DNA of 64,000 nucleotides from Bradyrhizobium altum (GCF_020889705.1 NZ_JACMYP010000011.1:1-64000), one strand, 5' to 3'; positions 8,894 through 18,585 are shown, counted from the first letter of the stretch. The notes: a model not told the origin generated them from the letters alone. Numbers and translations: made by a program.

Positions 8894-9757
8894 TCACAGT
8901 CCGCTCAGGCCGCTATCCACCGCAAGCGTCTGCGCGGTGACGTAGACGCTCTCATCCGACATGAAGAACAGCACCGCATACGCGATCTCCCACGCCGTCG
9001 CCTGGCGGCCGAACGGAACATGGCTTTTGCCGCGCGACGGCCGGCCCGCACCGGCCTCGCGGCCGTTCGGGGTGTCGACCAGCCCGGGATAGACCAGGTT
9101 GGCGCGGATGCCGCGCCGGGCGCCGGTATGCGCGATGTTGCGCATCAGGCCGCCGAGCGCCGCCTTGGAGGAATCGTACACCGCCATCTGCGATCCCGCC
9201 TTCAGCGCCGCGATCGAGGAGATGAAGACGATCGAGCCACCGTCCGCGAACTGCGGCAAGGCGGCGCGGCAGCACAACATCGGGCCGCGGACATTGACGT
9301 CGTAGATCCTGTTCCATTCCTCGGCGCTGACATTGTCGAGCCCGGTCTTGCCGAAGGTGCCGATGTTCAGCACCATGCCGTCGAGCCCACCCATCGTGTG
9401 ATGCGCCTCGTCGATCATCCTGATGACATCAGGCTCCTTGGTGACGTCGGCGGCAATCGCGACGGCGCGACCGTTGTCTTCGGTGATGCGCGCGACTGTA
9501 GCCTCGGCGGAGCCGCGGTTGAGGTCGGCGACCGCGACATGGGCGCCCTCGCGCGCGAACAGCAGGCTCATGGCGCGGCCGTTGCCGATCGGGTCGGTCG
9601 CAGCATCGAACACGCGCTGGCCGCCACCGACCACCAGGATGCGCCGGCCGTTGAGGCGTCCCCTGCCCGGCGCCATGCCCGTGGACTCCGCGCTCAGCGG
9701 ACGGACATAGCGCTCCGGCTTCGTGTCTTGCTTGGCCTCTTGCGAAGTCTCCGACAT
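8894..9757 (-). CDS. SDR-family oxidoreductase
   Basis: A short-chain dehydrogenase/reductase of 287 residues. The cofactor region reads RRILVVGGGQRVFDAATDPIGNGRAM, with an insertion in the usual TGxxxGIG loop. The catalytic Ser-Tyr-Lys set is present in VFISSIAAL and YDSSKAAL (Y-x3-K), and the C-terminus has the common SVYVTAQTLAVDSGLSG. About 40 N-terminal residues precede the Rossmann core. Start ATG 9757 lies four bases after the stop of the CMD gene, which supports translational coupling in the TetR-CMD-SDR operon. The substrate cannot be inferred. Confidence 0.8.
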   Translation of the reverse strand: MSETSQEAKQDTKPERYVRPLSAESTGMAPGRGRLNGRRILVVGGGQRVFDAATDPIGNGRAMSLLFAREGAHVAVADLNRGSAEATVARITEDNGRAVAIAADVTKEPDVIRMIDEAHHTMGGLDGMVLNIGTFGKTGLDNVSAEEWNRIYDVNVRGPMLCCRAALPQFADGGSIVFISSIAALKAGSQMAVYDSSKAALGGLMRNIAHTGARRGIRANLVYPGLVDTPNGREAGAGRPSRGKSHVPFGRQATAWEIAYAVLFFMSDESVYVTAQTLAVDSGLSGL

Positions 9758-9761
9758 CCCA

Positions 9762-10319
9762 TCAACCCCGCTTCTTGCCGCCCTCATAGACGGCCATGCC
9801 GGCGGCCGGATCGAGATCGGTCTCGGTCGCTTCAGTCAGCCGCGCCATCATCATGTAGAAGCCGAGCGCGACGATCGCCTCGACGATCTCCTGATCGCTG
9901 AAATGCTTCCGCATGCCGGCGAAAGCCGCCTCGCCGACGCGGACCTTCTCGACCACCTCGCGGCCGAAGCCGAGCAGCGCACGCTCGGCGGCGTTGAGCG
10001 CGGAATCATCGTAGTTGCCGCGCTCGACGGCATCGATCTGCGCCTGGGTGACGCCGACGCCGAGCGCGATCGGCACATGCTGGCGCCATTCATAGGCGCC
10101 GCCCTCGAGCTGCGCGGCCTGCAGAATCAGAAGCTCGCGGTTGACCGCCGACAGCTTCTGCTTGTGCAGGATCGAGTTGCCGAGCCGCATCAGCGGCATC
10201 GCATTGGCCTCGGCATGGGCCATCATGCGGAAGATGTTGAGCTTGACCGGCATGCGGTCGAACGCGGCGCGGATATCGCCGCTCGTGGTGTCCGGATCAA
10301 TCAGAGGCAGCCTTGCCAC
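9762..10319 (-). CDS. Carboxymuconolactone decarboxylase (AhpD-like) family protein
   Basis: A 185-residue all-alpha protein of the CMD/AhpD family: RLPLIDPDTTSGDIRAAFD, the segment LSAVNRELLILQAAQLEGGAYEW and HVPIALGVGVTQAQIDAV. The CxxC of peroxidase members is absent (the equivalent region has YEWRQH), so an AhpD-type peroxidase role is unlikely and a decarboxylase or unknown role is more likely. The start is GTG 10319, chosen because GGGAGAG lies just upstream and the family begins at ARLP; the frame stays open to 10376. It overlaps the end of the TetR gene by 23 bp, so the three genes form one operon. Confidence 0.75.
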   Translation of the reverse strand: MARLPLIDPDTTSGDIRAAFDRMPVKLNIFRMMAHAEANAMPLMRLGNSILHKQKLSAVNRELLILQAAQLEGGAYEWRQHVPIALGVGVTQAQIDAVERGNYDDSALNAAERALLGFGREVVEKVRVGEAAFAGMRKHFSDQEIVEAIVALGFYMMMARLTEATETDLDPAAGMAVYEGGKKRG

Positions 10320-10998
10320 GCGTCTCTCCCTTTTTTCGTTGCTTCTTGTCCGAGATGTCTGCGTCCTTTGCCGCAATCAGCGACAGGAAGAATGCGAGAT
10401 AGCGGTCGATCGCCTCGATCACCTTCGGTCGCGGCGAGGCCTGCGCGCCCATCACATAATGTTCGAGCCTGACATAGATCAGGCCGGCGGCGAACAGCCG
10501 CGCCGCCTCGCGCGGGTCTGTAGTCGTGATCAGTCCGGCGAGCGCAAAGCCGCGGAAGTAGTCCGTCATCAGATTCTGTTCGCGCGCATAGAAGTGGTCG
10601 GCGAACTTGGCGCGGATGCCGGGCACACGGTTGCGTTCGGCGGTGATGACCTTCTGGAACTGATGCTCGCGCGGATCCGACCATTGTTCGACGAGGTCGA
10701 GCGCGAACTGGCGGCAGAACGCCGCCGGCTGCTGCGCGAGCTGCCGGTAGCGCGGCGCCTCGAGACGGTCGGCCGAACTCGCCGGACCGTGCTCGCTGAC
10801 GATCGCTTCGAGGATCGCGGCCTTGCCGGGGAAATGATTGTAGAGGCTGCTCTCGCGGATGCCGACGCGGCGCGCGAGCTCGCGCATCGACGCGCCGCCA
10901 TAGCCGCTTTGCGCGAACAGGCTGAGCGCCTCGCTGAGGATGCGCTCGCGGGTAGAGGTCACGACCGCCTCGGCCGCGCTGGATGTGGAAGCCGCCAT
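10297..10998 (-). CDS. TetR-family transcriptional regulator
   Basis: A 233-residue TetR regulator: TRERILSEALSLFAQSGYGGASMRELARRVGIRESSLYNHFPGKAAIL is the helix-turn-helix region (residues ~15-62). It is the first gene of a leftward operon with a CMD-family protein and an SDR. ATG 10998 is taken as the start because the longer frame reads through its own operator region. Two near-identical palindromes upstream (11007-11054) lie between it and the divergent binding-protein gene, so it probably autoregulates and also controls the rightward genes. Confidence 0.85.
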   Translation of the reverse strand: MAASTSSAAEAVVTSTRERILSEALSLFAQSGYGGASMRELARRVGIRESSLYNHFPGKAAILEAIVSEHGPASSADRLEAPRYRQLAQQPAAFCRQFALDLVEQWSDPREHQFQKVITAERNRVPGIRAKFADHFYAREQNLMTDYFRGFALAGLITTTDPREAARLFAAGLIYVRLEHYVMGAQASPRPKVIEAIDRYLAFFLSLIAAKDADISDKKQRKKGETRGKAASD

Positions 10999-11006
10999 GG
11001 CGCCTT

Positions 11007-11054
11007 GACTAACGAACGATCGTTCGCTAGTCAACCGTACGAACGATCGTTCGT
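11007..11054. promoter_or_regulatory. Two tandem TetR operators
   Basis: CGAACGATCGTTCG occurs twice, at 11013-11026 and 11040-11053, 27 bp apart start to start. The first is extended by GACTA/TAGTC arms, the second by A/T. Together they fill the divergent promoter between the TetR gene and the binding-protein gene and are classic TetR-family operators. Confidence 0.8.
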
Positions 11055-11159
11055 CTGCACGGCGGCGGTCGCGGCCTGCAAGCCGCGCAGGCGGCGGGCG
11101 AAGTATTCGCGTTTCAACTCCGCCCCAAGAGGCGGAGAGCAATCTGGGGAGATTCCGTC

Positions 11160-12371
11160 ATGGCGCGCCTCGTCCGCACTCATTTGCGCGCGGCCCTCTT
11201 GCTGCTGCCGCTGATCGCCGCCGGCACCGTCCATGCAGAGAGCGCGAAATATGACTCAGGCGCCGACGACGAGACGATCAAGATCGGAACCACCGCGCCG
11301 CTGTCCGGCCCCGTCTCGGCGTTCGCGCAAATCGCGAAATCGGCGGAGGCCTATTTCCACAAGGTGAATGACGAGGGCGGTATCAACGGCCGGCGTATCC
11401 AGATGATGATCGCCGACGACGCCTACAGCCCGCCCAAGACGGTGGAGCAGACGCGCCGCCTGGTCGAGAGCGACGAGGTGCTGTTGATCTTCGGCGGCGT
11501 CGGCACGCCGACCAACAGCGCCGTGCACAAATACCTCAACGACCGGAAGGTGCCGCAGCTCTTCCTCGGCTCGGGTGCGGCGAAGTGGGACGATCCGAAG
11601 AATTTTCCGTGGACCGTCGGCTGGCAGCCGACCTATCGCGACGAGGCAATCGCCTACGCCAAATACATCAAGGCGAGCCACCCGAACGCCAAGGTCGGTG
11701 TGCTCTATCAGAACGATGACCTGGGCAAGGATTATCTAAAAGCGCTGGACGAAGGCCTCGGCAGCACCGAGGCCATCGTGGCGCGGGCGGCCTACGAGAC
11801 CACCGCTCCCACCGTCGATACGCAGATCCTGCTGCTCAAGAGCAGCGGCGCCGACGTGCTGCTGGTCGCGGCGACGCCGAAATTCGCGGCGCAGGCGATC
11901 CGCAAGATCGGCGAGATCGGGTGGAAGCCAACCACCATCATCTCCAATGTCTCGGCCTCGATCAGCGGCGTGCTCGAACCCGCCGGAAAGGACAATGCCA
12001 CCGGCGTGATCTCGAGCCAGTACCTGAAGGACTCGACCGACCCAGCGCTGAAGGACGACGCCGGCTACAAGGAATGGGTCGCCTTCATGGACAAGTATCT
12101 GCCCGACGCCAACAAGAGCGACTGGCTCAATGTCTACGGCTACACCATCGCGCAGACGCTGGTCGCGGTGCTGAAGGCCGCCGGCAACGACCTTACCCGC
12201 GCCAATGTGATGAAGCAGGCGACCAGCATCAGGGATCTGCATCTGCCGATGCTGATCAACGGCACCGCGGTCAACAATTCGCCGGAGCGGTATACGCCGA
12301 TGACCAGCCTGCAATTGATCCGCTACGATGGCACGCGCTGGGTGCCGTTCGGCGACCTCATCAAGAACTGA
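11160..12371 (+). CDS. Branched-chain amino-acid-type ABC substrate-binding protein
   Basis: A 403-residue periplasmic binding protein of the Leu/Ile/Val family. It has a signal peptide (MARLVRTHLRAALLLLPLIAAGTVHA), then IKIGTTAPLSGPVSAFA, GGINGRRIQMMIADDAYSP and VGVLYQNDDLGKDYL, all family landmarks. GGGGAGA precedes ATG 11160. In such alphaproteobacterial clusters these proteins often bind aromatic or organic acids rather than amino acids. No permease or ATPase is adjacent, so it must share them with another locus. Twin TetR operators lie upstream; the MBL-fold gene follows after seven bases. Confidence 0.85.
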   Translation: MARLVRTHLRAALLLLPLIAAGTVHAESAKYDSGADDETIKIGTTAPLSGPVSAFAQIAKSAEAYFHKVNDEGGINGRRIQMMIADDAYSPPKTVEQTRRLVESDEVLLIFGGVGTPTNSAVHKYLNDRKVPQLFLGSGAAKWDDPKNFPWTVGWQPTYRDEAIAYAKYIKASHPNAKVGVLYQNDDLGKDYLKALDEGLGSTEAIVARAAYETTAPTVDTQILLLKSSGADVLLVAATPKFAAQAIRKIGEIGWKPTTIISNVSASISGVLEPAGKDNATGVISSQYLKDSTDPALKDDAGYKEWVAFMDKYLPDANKSDWLNVYGYTIAQTLVAVLKAAGNDLTRANVMKQATSIRDLHLPMLINGTAVNNSPERYTPMTSLQLIRYDGTRWVPFGDLIKN

Positions 12372-12378
12372 GCACCAC

Positions 12379-13272
12379 ATGCGCCAGATCACGATCGGCA
12401 GCATGCGGATCGACCGGCTGGTCGAGATCCCCTCGCTCGCCTTCGACAAGACATGGCTGTTCGCCAATGTCACGGACGAGGTGATCGCCGCGAACCGAAG
12501 TTGGCTCGATCACCGCTATATCGAGCCGGAGACCGGCCGCTTCATCCTGAGCCACCACTCTTATCTGGTGCGCACGCCGCGCTGGACGGCTGTTGTCGAC
12601 ACCTGCTGCGGCAATCACAAGCCACGTCCGCGCGTGCCGGCCTGGAACAATCTTAACCAGCCCTATCTGGAAAACATGGCCGCGCTCGGCGTGCGGCCCG
12701 AACAGGTCGACTTCGTGATGTGCACGCATCTGCATGTCGACCATGTCGGCTGGAACACGCGGCTGATCAACGGGCGCTGGGTGCCGACGTTTCCGAAGGC
12801 GCGCTATCTGATGGGACGCGCTGAGTTCCGGCACTGGGAGGCCGCGCACCGGGCAAACCCGCCCACACCGGTCAATCACGGCTCGTTCGAGGATTCGGTG
12901 CTGCCGGTCGTCGCGGCCGGCCAGGCCGAATTCGTCGAGACCGATCACCTGCTGTTCGACAAGCGCGACGCGGGCCTGCGCTTTGCGCCGGCGCCGGGCC
13001 ACACCGCCGGCAACATGCAGATCCATCTCGACGGCGACGGCGACCATGCCGTGATGTCGGGCGACGTGATCCATCATCCGATCCAGTGCGCGGAGCCGTG
13101 GCTGTCGAATGCCGCCGACGTCGATCCCGCGGCGGCGCTCGCCACCCGCGTGACGCTGCTGGAGGAATTGGCGGATACGCCGAGCTATCTGCTGACCGGG
13201 CACTTCCCCGCCCCGACCGCAGGCCGCGTGGTCAGGCATGGCGAGGCCTTCAGGTTCAGGTTCGAGGCGTAG
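12379..13272 (+). CDS. Metallo-beta-lactamase-fold hydrolase
   Basis: A 297-residue MBL-fold protein. The zinc motif is THLHVDHVGW, followed by His in PGHTAGN, Asp in SGDVIHH and His in LLTGHFPAP, giving a complete two-metal site. The set resembles the quorum-quenching-lactonase/hydroxyacylglutathione-hydrolase branch. No signal peptide is seen, so it is cytoplasmic. ATG 12379 was chosen over the longer frame because it follows the binding-protein stop by seven bases. Context suggests a lactone or thioester hydrolase acting on a compound brought in by the neighbouring binding protein. Confidence 0.8.
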   Translation: MRQITIGSMRIDRLVEIPSLAFDKTWLFANVTDEVIAANRSWLDHRYIEPETGRFILSHHSYLVRTPRWTAVVDTCCGNHKPRPRVPAWNNLNQPYLENMAALGVRPEQVDFVMCTHLHVDHVGWNTRLINGRWVPTFPKARYLMGRAEFRHWEAAHRANPPTPVNHGSFEDSVLPVVAAGQAEFVETDHLLFDKRDAGLRFAPAPGHTAGNMQIHLDGDGDHAVMSGDVIHHPIQCAEPWLSNAADVDPAAALATRVTLLEELADTPSYLLTGHFPAPTAGRVVRHGEAFRFRFEA

Positions 13273-13473
13273 CATCCGCCACGAGCAAGCTGAGCTCCCT
13301 CCTCCGCAAGCGGAGAGGTAAAGGGAGCACGCGGACAGGCCCTCCGGAAACTCCCGAGATCGGGATCGCGTAGCGGGGTTCAGCCATGCGGTTCCGCGCT
13401 TGAATCCACGTGCACGGGCGGGCATAAGGAACCCCATCTCCCCTAAAAAATGGCCATAGCCCAAGGATTTACG

Positions 13474-15318
13474 ATGCCCGCCTATCGCTCCCGCACCACC
13501 ACCCACGGCCGCAACATGGCGGGTGCTCGCGGCCTGTGGCGCGCCACCGGCATGAAGAACGAGGATTTCGGCAAGCCGATCATCGCGGTGGTCAATTCCT
13601 TCACCCAGTTCGTACCCGGGCATGTGCATCTCCAAAACCTCGGCCAGCTGGTGGCGCGGGAAATCGAGAAGGCCGGCGGGGTGGCAAAAGAGTTCAACAC
13701 CATTGCGGTCGATGACGGCATCGCGATGGGCCATGACGGCATGCTCTACAGCCTGCCCTCGCGCGAGCTGATCGCCGACAGCGTCGAATACATGGTCAAT
13801 GCGCATTGCGCCGACGCGATGGTCTGCATCTCCAACTGCGACAAGATCACGCCCGGCATGCTGATGGCGACGCTGCGCCTCAACATCCCGACGGTGTTCG
13901 TCTCGGGCGGCCCGATGGAATCGGGCAAGATCCTGCTCAAGGGCAAGAAGCGCGCGGTCGACCTGATCGATGCGATGGTCGCGGCCGCCGACTCCAACGT
14001 GTCGGACGAAGAGGTCGAGGTGATCGAGCGCTCGGCCTGCCCGACCTGCGGTTCCTGCTCCGGCATGTTCACCGCGAATTCGATGAACTGCCTGACCGAG
14101 GCGCTCGGCCTCGCGCTGCCCGGCAACGGCTCGGTGCTGGCGACCCATGCCGACCGCAAGAGCCTGTTCGTCGAAGCCGGCCATCTGATCGTCGATCTCG
14201 CCCGCCGCTATTACGAGCAGGACGACGCCAAGGTGCTGCCGCGCAACATCGCGAACTTCGAGTCGTTCGAGAACGCGATGACGCTCGACATCGCGATGGG
14301 CGGCTCGACCAACACCGTGCTGCATCTGCTCGCCGCCGCGCGCGAGGGCGAGGTGCCGTTCACGATGACCGACATCGACCGTCTCTCCCGCAAGGTGCCG
14401 GTGCTCTGCAAGGTCGCGCCCTCGGTGCCGGACGTCCACATGGAGGACGTGCATCATGCCGGCGGCATCATGGCGATCCTCGGCGAGCTCGACCGCGCCA
14501 GGCTGCTGACGACCGACGGCCCGACCGTACACGCCGCGACATTGAACGACGCGCTGAACCGCTGGGACGTGGTGCGGACCACAAGCGACAAGGTGCGCAA
14601 CTTCTACTGCGCCGCCCCGGGCAACGTGCCGACCCAGGAAGCCTTCAGCCAGGACCGCCGCTTCGACGAGGTCGATCTCGACCGCGAAACGGGCGTGATC
14701 CGCAACGCCGAGCATGCCTATTCCAAGGATGGCGGTCTCGCCGTGCTGTTCGGCAACCTCGCCGAGGACGGCTGCATCGTGAAGACCGCCGGCGTCGATC
14801 AGAGCATCCTGAAGTTCTCGGGCCCGGCCCGCATCTTCGAGAGCCAGGACGCCTCGGTCGAAGCGATCCTTGGCAACAAGGTCAAGGCCGGCGATGTCGT
14901 GCTGATCCGCTATGAAGGTCCGCGCGGCGGCCCGGGAATGCAGGAGATGCTCTATCCGACCAGCTATCTGAAGTCGAAGGGGCTCGGAAAGGCCTGCGCG
15001 CTCATCACCGACGGCCGCTTCTCCGGCGGATCGTCCGGCCTGTCGATCGGCCACGTCTCACCGGAAGCCGCCGAAGGCGGCCTGATCGGCCTCGTCGAGG
15101 AAGGTGACATCATCGAGTTCGACATTCCGAACCGCAAGGTCAACCTCAAGGTCGACGATGCCGAGCTCAAGCGCCGCCGCGCGGCGATGGAAGCCAAGGG
15201 CAATGTGGCGTGGAAGCCGGCCGCGCCGCGCAAGCGCGCCGTCTCGACCGCGCTGAAGGCCTATGCGGCGTTCGCAAGCAGCGCGGCGAAGGGTGCGGTG
15301 CGCATCCTGCCGGAGTAA
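13474..15318 (+). CDS. ilvD: Dihydroxy-acid dehydratase
   Basis: IlvD converts 2,3-dihydroxy-isovalerate and -methylvalerate to the 2-keto acids in valine and isoleucine synthesis, with an Fe-S cluster and Mg2+. The protein is 614 residues, the usual length. It begins [20 protein letters not shown], matching enterobacterial IlvD, so ATG 13474 is preferred to an in-frame ATG eight codons earlier. Cluster cysteines are in [12 protein letters not shown] (Cys122) and in [16 protein letters not shown] (near 195). The C-terminal [20 protein letters not shown] motif is intact. It is a lone gene with no adjacent ilv partners. A Bradyrhizobium-type repeat follows. Confidence 0.96.
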   Translation: MPAYRSRTTTHGRNMAGARGLWRATGMKNEDFGKPIIAVVNSFTQFVPGHVHLQNLGQLVAREIEKAGGVAKEFNTIAVDDGIAMGHDGMLYSLPSRELIADSVEYMVNAHCADAMVCISNCDKITPGMLMATLRLNIPTVFVSGGPMESGKILLKGKKRAVDLIDAMVAAADSNVSDEEVEVIERSACPTCGSCSGMFTANSMNCLTEALGLALPGNGSVLATHADRKSLFVEAGHLIVDLARRYYEQDDAKVLPRNIANFESFENAMTLDIAMGGSTNTVLHLLAAAREGEVPFTMTDIDRLSRKVPVLCKVAPSVPDVHMEDVHHAGGIMAILGELDRARLLTTDGPTVHAATLNDALNRWDVVRTTSDKVRNFYCAAPGNVPTQEAFSQDRRFDEVDLDRETGVIRNAEHAYSKDGGLAVLFGNLAEDGCIVKTAGVDQSILKFSGPARIFESQDASVEAILGNKVKAGDVVLIRYEGPRGGPGMQEMLYPTSYLKSKGLGKACALITDGRFSGGSSGLSIGHVSPEAAEGGLIGLVEEGDIIEFDIPNRKVNLKVDDAELKRRRAAMEAKGNVAWKPAAPRKRAVSTALKAYAAFASSAAKGAVRILPE

Positions 15319-15324
15319 TCGGCC

Positions 15325-15401
15325 AAAGCGTTTTCGAGCGAAAACGCCTCAAAACAAAAATCCAGAGCCTCGTTGCGATTCAATCGGAACGTGGCTCTGG
15401 A
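15325..15401. repeat. Two back-to-back palindromic repeats after ilvD
   Basis: GCGTTTTCGAGCGAAAACGC (15328-15347) is a perfect 8-bp stem with a GAGC loop. It is followed by TCCAGAGCC...GGCTCTGGA (15361-15400), a 9-bp stem enclosing a GATTCAATCGGAAC core. I recognise this pair as a common composite intergenic repeat of Bradyrhizobium. It lies between convergent genes and may also end transcription. Confidence 0.7.
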
Positions 15402-15405
15402 CGCG

Positions 15406-15621
15406 TCAGGTCACTTGCAAGTCGGCCGCTTCGATCCGGATGCGGTCGGCATGCAATGACCAGTCGCAGAGCGCCTGTTCCTGACAGAATATGAGCTTGG
15501 CCATCTCGGTGGCCTGGCCTTCGCTCGAGGCGTCGACCTCGAGTTCGCCCTGGCAAACCTCGCGCTGGCGGCCATTGCCGCCCAGCACGTCCTTCATGAA
15601 ATGAACGACGAAGCGTGACAT
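15406..15621 (-). CDS. Conserved small hypothetical protein, 71 aa
   Basis: Short protein MSRFVVHFMKDVLGGNGRQREVCQGELEV-type, acidic, with no membrane segment. GGGGAGGG lies just before ATG 15621, which is why this start is preferred over 15669. A MSRFVVHFMKDVLG opening followed by an alternating polar/hydrophobic pattern suggests a small alpha/beta fold. Its function is unknown. It converges on ilvD across the composite repeat. Confidence 0.65.
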   Translation of the reverse strand: MSRFVVHFMKDVLGGNGRQREVCQGELEVDASSEGQATEMAKLIFCQEQALCDWSLHADRIRIEAADLQVT

Positions 15622-15729
15622 GGAACCCTCCCCGCTGGACCGGAAGAGCCGGGGGTACTGCTTTAGCACTAACGCGAAAGGGAGTTGAGTTAATTCGGCG
15701 CGCCGATGCGGCGCTTCCCAGCGGGAAAA

Positions 15730-15837
15730 CTACGCCCCAGCCTCAGGCAGGCTGGCGGCAGCGATCGCGACGATCTGCGCAAGACGGCGGCCGATTTTCG
15801 CAGGCGCGTTGCGCAGCAATGACTGGACCTGTCGCAT
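15730..15837 (-). CDS. Possible 35-residue small protein
   Basis: ATG 15837 has GGAAGGA nine bases upstream and opens a 35-codon frame (MRQVQSLLRNAPAKIGRRLA, then QIVAIAASLPEAGA). The product would be a basic amphipathic helix followed by a short hydrophobic stretch. Apart from this the interval 15622-16029 shows no gene. Coding status is uncertain because the frame is short and I see no independent support. Confidence 0.3.
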   Translation of the reverse strand: MRQVQSLLRNAPAKIGRRLAQIVAIAAASLPEAGA

Positions 15838-16029
15838 GACATTTCTTCCTTCCGTACCCGGAATGATCGGGCACCTCAGGAAGATGGCGACATCGGGCTA
15901 AGCCGTCGATATCTCAGGGAAAATAACAACGGACGCGTTGTGAAGTGGTGCTTTTGCAGTGGGTTTATTGCCGCAATCGGGCTGACGGCGAGGGAGATTT
16001 TCTCTGACAATCTTGGACGCCACGCACGT

Positions 16030-18585
16030 TCACCACTGATACCGGACCACGCCTTTCCCGCCGTAGCTCGAGGCGACGTCGGAGAACTCGCCCTCAAACG
16101 TTGCCGCCACCGACCAGCCGTTCAGCCATTTCATCTCGACCGACGCCGTGGTCAGTGCAGAGTCGGCGGCTTGCGCCGCGCCGTTGACGACAAAACTCGC
16201 GCCGGGCAGCGCCTGGAAGGTCGCGCCGATCGAGCGGTCGGGATTGAAATCATGCGCCCAGGCGAACCGGGTGCGCAGCGTCAGCACGCCGTCGGCCATC
16301 GCAAACGACTTGTCGGTGCGGAAGCCGAGTTCGCTGCGGGCGCCAGTGACGCTCTTGGCACCATAGGCGAGCGCGAAGGCGGCCGAGCCGACCAGCGCCC
16401 GCTCGGCATAGGCGGGCAGATCGAAGGTCGTGAACTGGCCCGCGGCATAGGGCGTGATGCCGAGACCGCCGGCCCAGGGGGTAACGAAGCGATAGCCACC
16501 TTCGACGCGTCCCGAATAGGCGTTTGCGTTGAACTCGGCGCGCAACTGATCGATGCCCGCGACGGTGACGGTGCGATTGGTGGTGACGTCCTGCCAGCCA
16601 TAGGCCAGGGCCGCCGAGATATAGGCCGGCCCCTCATTGTGGCGGACATAGCCACCGGCCTGGAACAGGTCGGATCGGCCGAAGCCCATGCCGTTGACGT
16701 TGAAGTTGGTACCGCCACCAGCGAGCGCGAAACCGGCAATCGTGTTCGGCGAGAACAGATAGTCGGCCCCGACGGCGGTCCCAAAGACGCTGCTCGTGGT
16801 GTTGTTCGATCCCACCGCAGAATTGCCGTCGGTGGTTTGCGAGCCGCCGAATCCGGCCGCCCACACGCTCCAGCGCGGCACGAACGGCGTCGGCGGCGCC
16901 TTGGTGAACATCGCATACGCGTCGTGTGCGCCGCTCGCGTAGCCTAGCGCTCCGTCGGCATAGCCGGCAGGTCCCGGGGTGGGAGTGGCCGATCCGGTCC
17001 GGTTCATGAAGGGATCGGTGAGGACCCCCATGAACTGGGTCATGGCGTCGAACGTGGTTTGTTGCGAGCCCGTGCCGAGCTCACCCGAAGCTTGGGACAG
17101 TTGAGGCGGCGACAACGCGGCATACACCAACGGAATGCCACCGGTCGCATTGAAGTAATTGCTCAGCGCATTGCCGACCGCGTGCTGATTACCGTTGAGA
17201 CCGGGAAGCGCGAAGTTCAGGACTAGGTTGAGATAGGCGTTGTTGGCGTTGTAGCTCAGCGAGGTATGCAGGTTAGTTGGCAAGTTGGTGTTGACCGTGT
17301 TGGGCGCGAAGGTGCCCGACACGCCGCCGGCCGCCGTCAGGATCGTGTACTGCTTCTGGACGTAACTGCCATTGGCAAACACCGCGTTCACAGTCGCGCC
17401 GCCGAGCATCGCAGTCCCGCTGACATTGGTCGATGCCGCAGAAGATGGCGTCACTTGCACCAAATAAACCGCGCCGGATTGGAAGGCGAGATTGCCAGTG
17501 ACGGTAAGCGTGCCGGTCGGGTTGGTCGCATTGCCGGGCGCGAGTGTGCCGCCGCTCATGATAGTGGTCGTCGCGGGATCGACGATACCAGTACCGCTCA
17601 AGGTACCACCGGAATTGACCGTTACACTCGACGAACTGGCGATCGAGCCGTCCACCTCCAGCGTACCGCCGTTGATAGCGGTTGCGCCAGTGTAAGAATT
17701 GGTGCCCGACAACGCCAATGTGCCGCTGCCGACCTTGGTCAATCCGCCGGCCCCGCTGATGACGCCGGAAAAAACGGTCGAGAGATTATTGCCACCAACC
17801 GCCAGGGTATTCGCGCCAAGACGGATATTGCCGTCCCCCTCGATCGAACCTGCGGTGGTGCCGCCGGTCGTCAGGCCCGAAATGTCGAGTACGCCGCCCC
17901 CGTTCAGGATGAAGCGCGCGGTGCCGCCGCTGGCCGAGTTCTCGATGACAGTTATGCCGCCGCTATCGGTGATGGTGGCGTTGCCGGCTGTGCTCGAATC
18001 GAGAAAATTCAAGAAGAGATTATTGTTGATGATCGCATTGCCGGCCGTGCTGCTGTCGCGGAATGTGAGACTGAAGCCGTTGTTGATAGTGGCGCTGCCG
18101 GCCGTACTCGCGTTTAGGAATTGTACCGCGCCAAATTGGTTACCAAATTGACTGATGTTGATCGTGGCGCTGCCGTTCTTGATAACAATGCCGGCGCCAT
18201 TGAATGTGAGTGTCTGGCTCACGTCGAACGTATAAGCGGAAGCCCCGGCGTAGAAGGTCCAGCCACCGACGCTGGTGATGTTGGACGAGAACGACAGGCT
18301 CGTGACGTTCGAGACACCGAACGTGGCGGTGCCGGTCGGTACGCTTCCTCCTGTCCAGTTGATGCCGGTATTGAAATCGCGCGTCCCGGGAAGGGGTCCC
18401 GCAAACGGGAATGTACTCCAACTCGCGTCCTGAGCAGCGGCCGGCAAGACCGTCACGACCAGCACTAAAAACGCAAACAGGCCAATCCAGTACGAAACGA
18501 GCGTTCGCCGCCCGCAAAATCCTGTACCGAGGTGCCGATTCGGCACAACAGCGATATTCCCCGACTTCACTTTCAGCGACCCCAA
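16030..18585 (-). CDS. Autotransporter outer-membrane beta-barrel protein
   Basis: A large surface protein (about 850 residues). The N-terminus has a long signal region with hydrophobic core YWIGLFAFLVLVVTVLPAAAQ. A Ser/Thr/Asn/Gly-rich beta-helix passenger follows, containing the autotransporter repeat GGLTKVGSGTLALSGTNSYTG near residue 280 and GTLEVDGS/GGTLSGTG repeats. From about 580 it becomes the 12-strand barrel (WSVWAAGFGGSQ, YVRHNEGPAYISAALAYG) and ends in VVRYQW with a terminal aromatic as required for Bam recognition. The start is uncertain: the frame opens with TTG 18585, with GTG codons at 18570 and further in. Likely an adhesin or surface factor; it stands alone. Confidence 0.85.
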   Translation of the reverse strand: MGSLKVKSGNIAVVPNRHLGTGFCGRRTLVSYWIGLFAFLVLVVTVLPAAAQDASWSTFPFAGPLPGTRDFNTGINWTGGSVPTGTATFGVSNVTSLSFSSNITSVGGWTFYAGASAYTFDVSQTLTFNGAGIVIKNGSATINISQFGNQFGAVQFLNASTAGSATINNGFSLTFRDSSTAGNAIINNNLFLNFLDSSTAGNATITDSGGITVIENSASGGTARFILNGGGVLDISGLTTGGTTAGSIEGDGNIRLGANTLAVGGNNLSTVFSGVISGAGGLTKVGSGTLALSGTNSYTGATAINGGTLEVDGSIASSSSVTVNSGGTLSGTGIVDPATTTIMSGGTLAPGNATNPTGTLTVTGNLAFQSGAVYLVQVTPSSAASTNVSGTAMLGGATVNAVFANGSYVQKQYTILTAAGGVSGTFAPNTVNTNLPTNLHTSLSYNANNAYLNLVLNFALPGLNGNQHAVGNALSNYFNATGGIPLVYAALSPPQLSQASGELGTGSQQTTFDAMTQFMGVLTDPFMNRTGSATPTPGPAGYADGALGYASGAHDAYAMFTKAPPTPFVPRWSVWAAGFGGSQTTDGNSAVGSNNTTSSVFGTAVGADYLFSPNTIAGFALAGGGTNFNVNGMGFGRSDLFQAGGYVRHNEGPAYISAALAYGWQDVTTNRTVTVAGIDQLRAEFNANAYSGRVEGGYRFVTPWAGGLGITPYAAGQFTTFDLPAYAERALVGSAAFALAYGAKSVTGARSELGFRTDKSFAMADGVLTLRTRFAWAHDFNPDRSIGATFQALPGASFVVNGAAQAADSALTTASVEMKWLNGWSVAATFEGEFSDVASSYGGKGVVRYQW

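Noticed and set aside
9455..10400. AhpD-type peroxidase role for the CMD protein
   Set aside because: The CxxC redox pair is not present in the expected region, so a peroxidase call is not supported.
12361..15054. 897-codon open frame on the minus strand opposite ilvD and the MBL gene
   Set aside because: It is a His/Arg/Asp/Gly-rich antisense shadow typical of high-GC genes, spans two real genes and has no recognisable domain.
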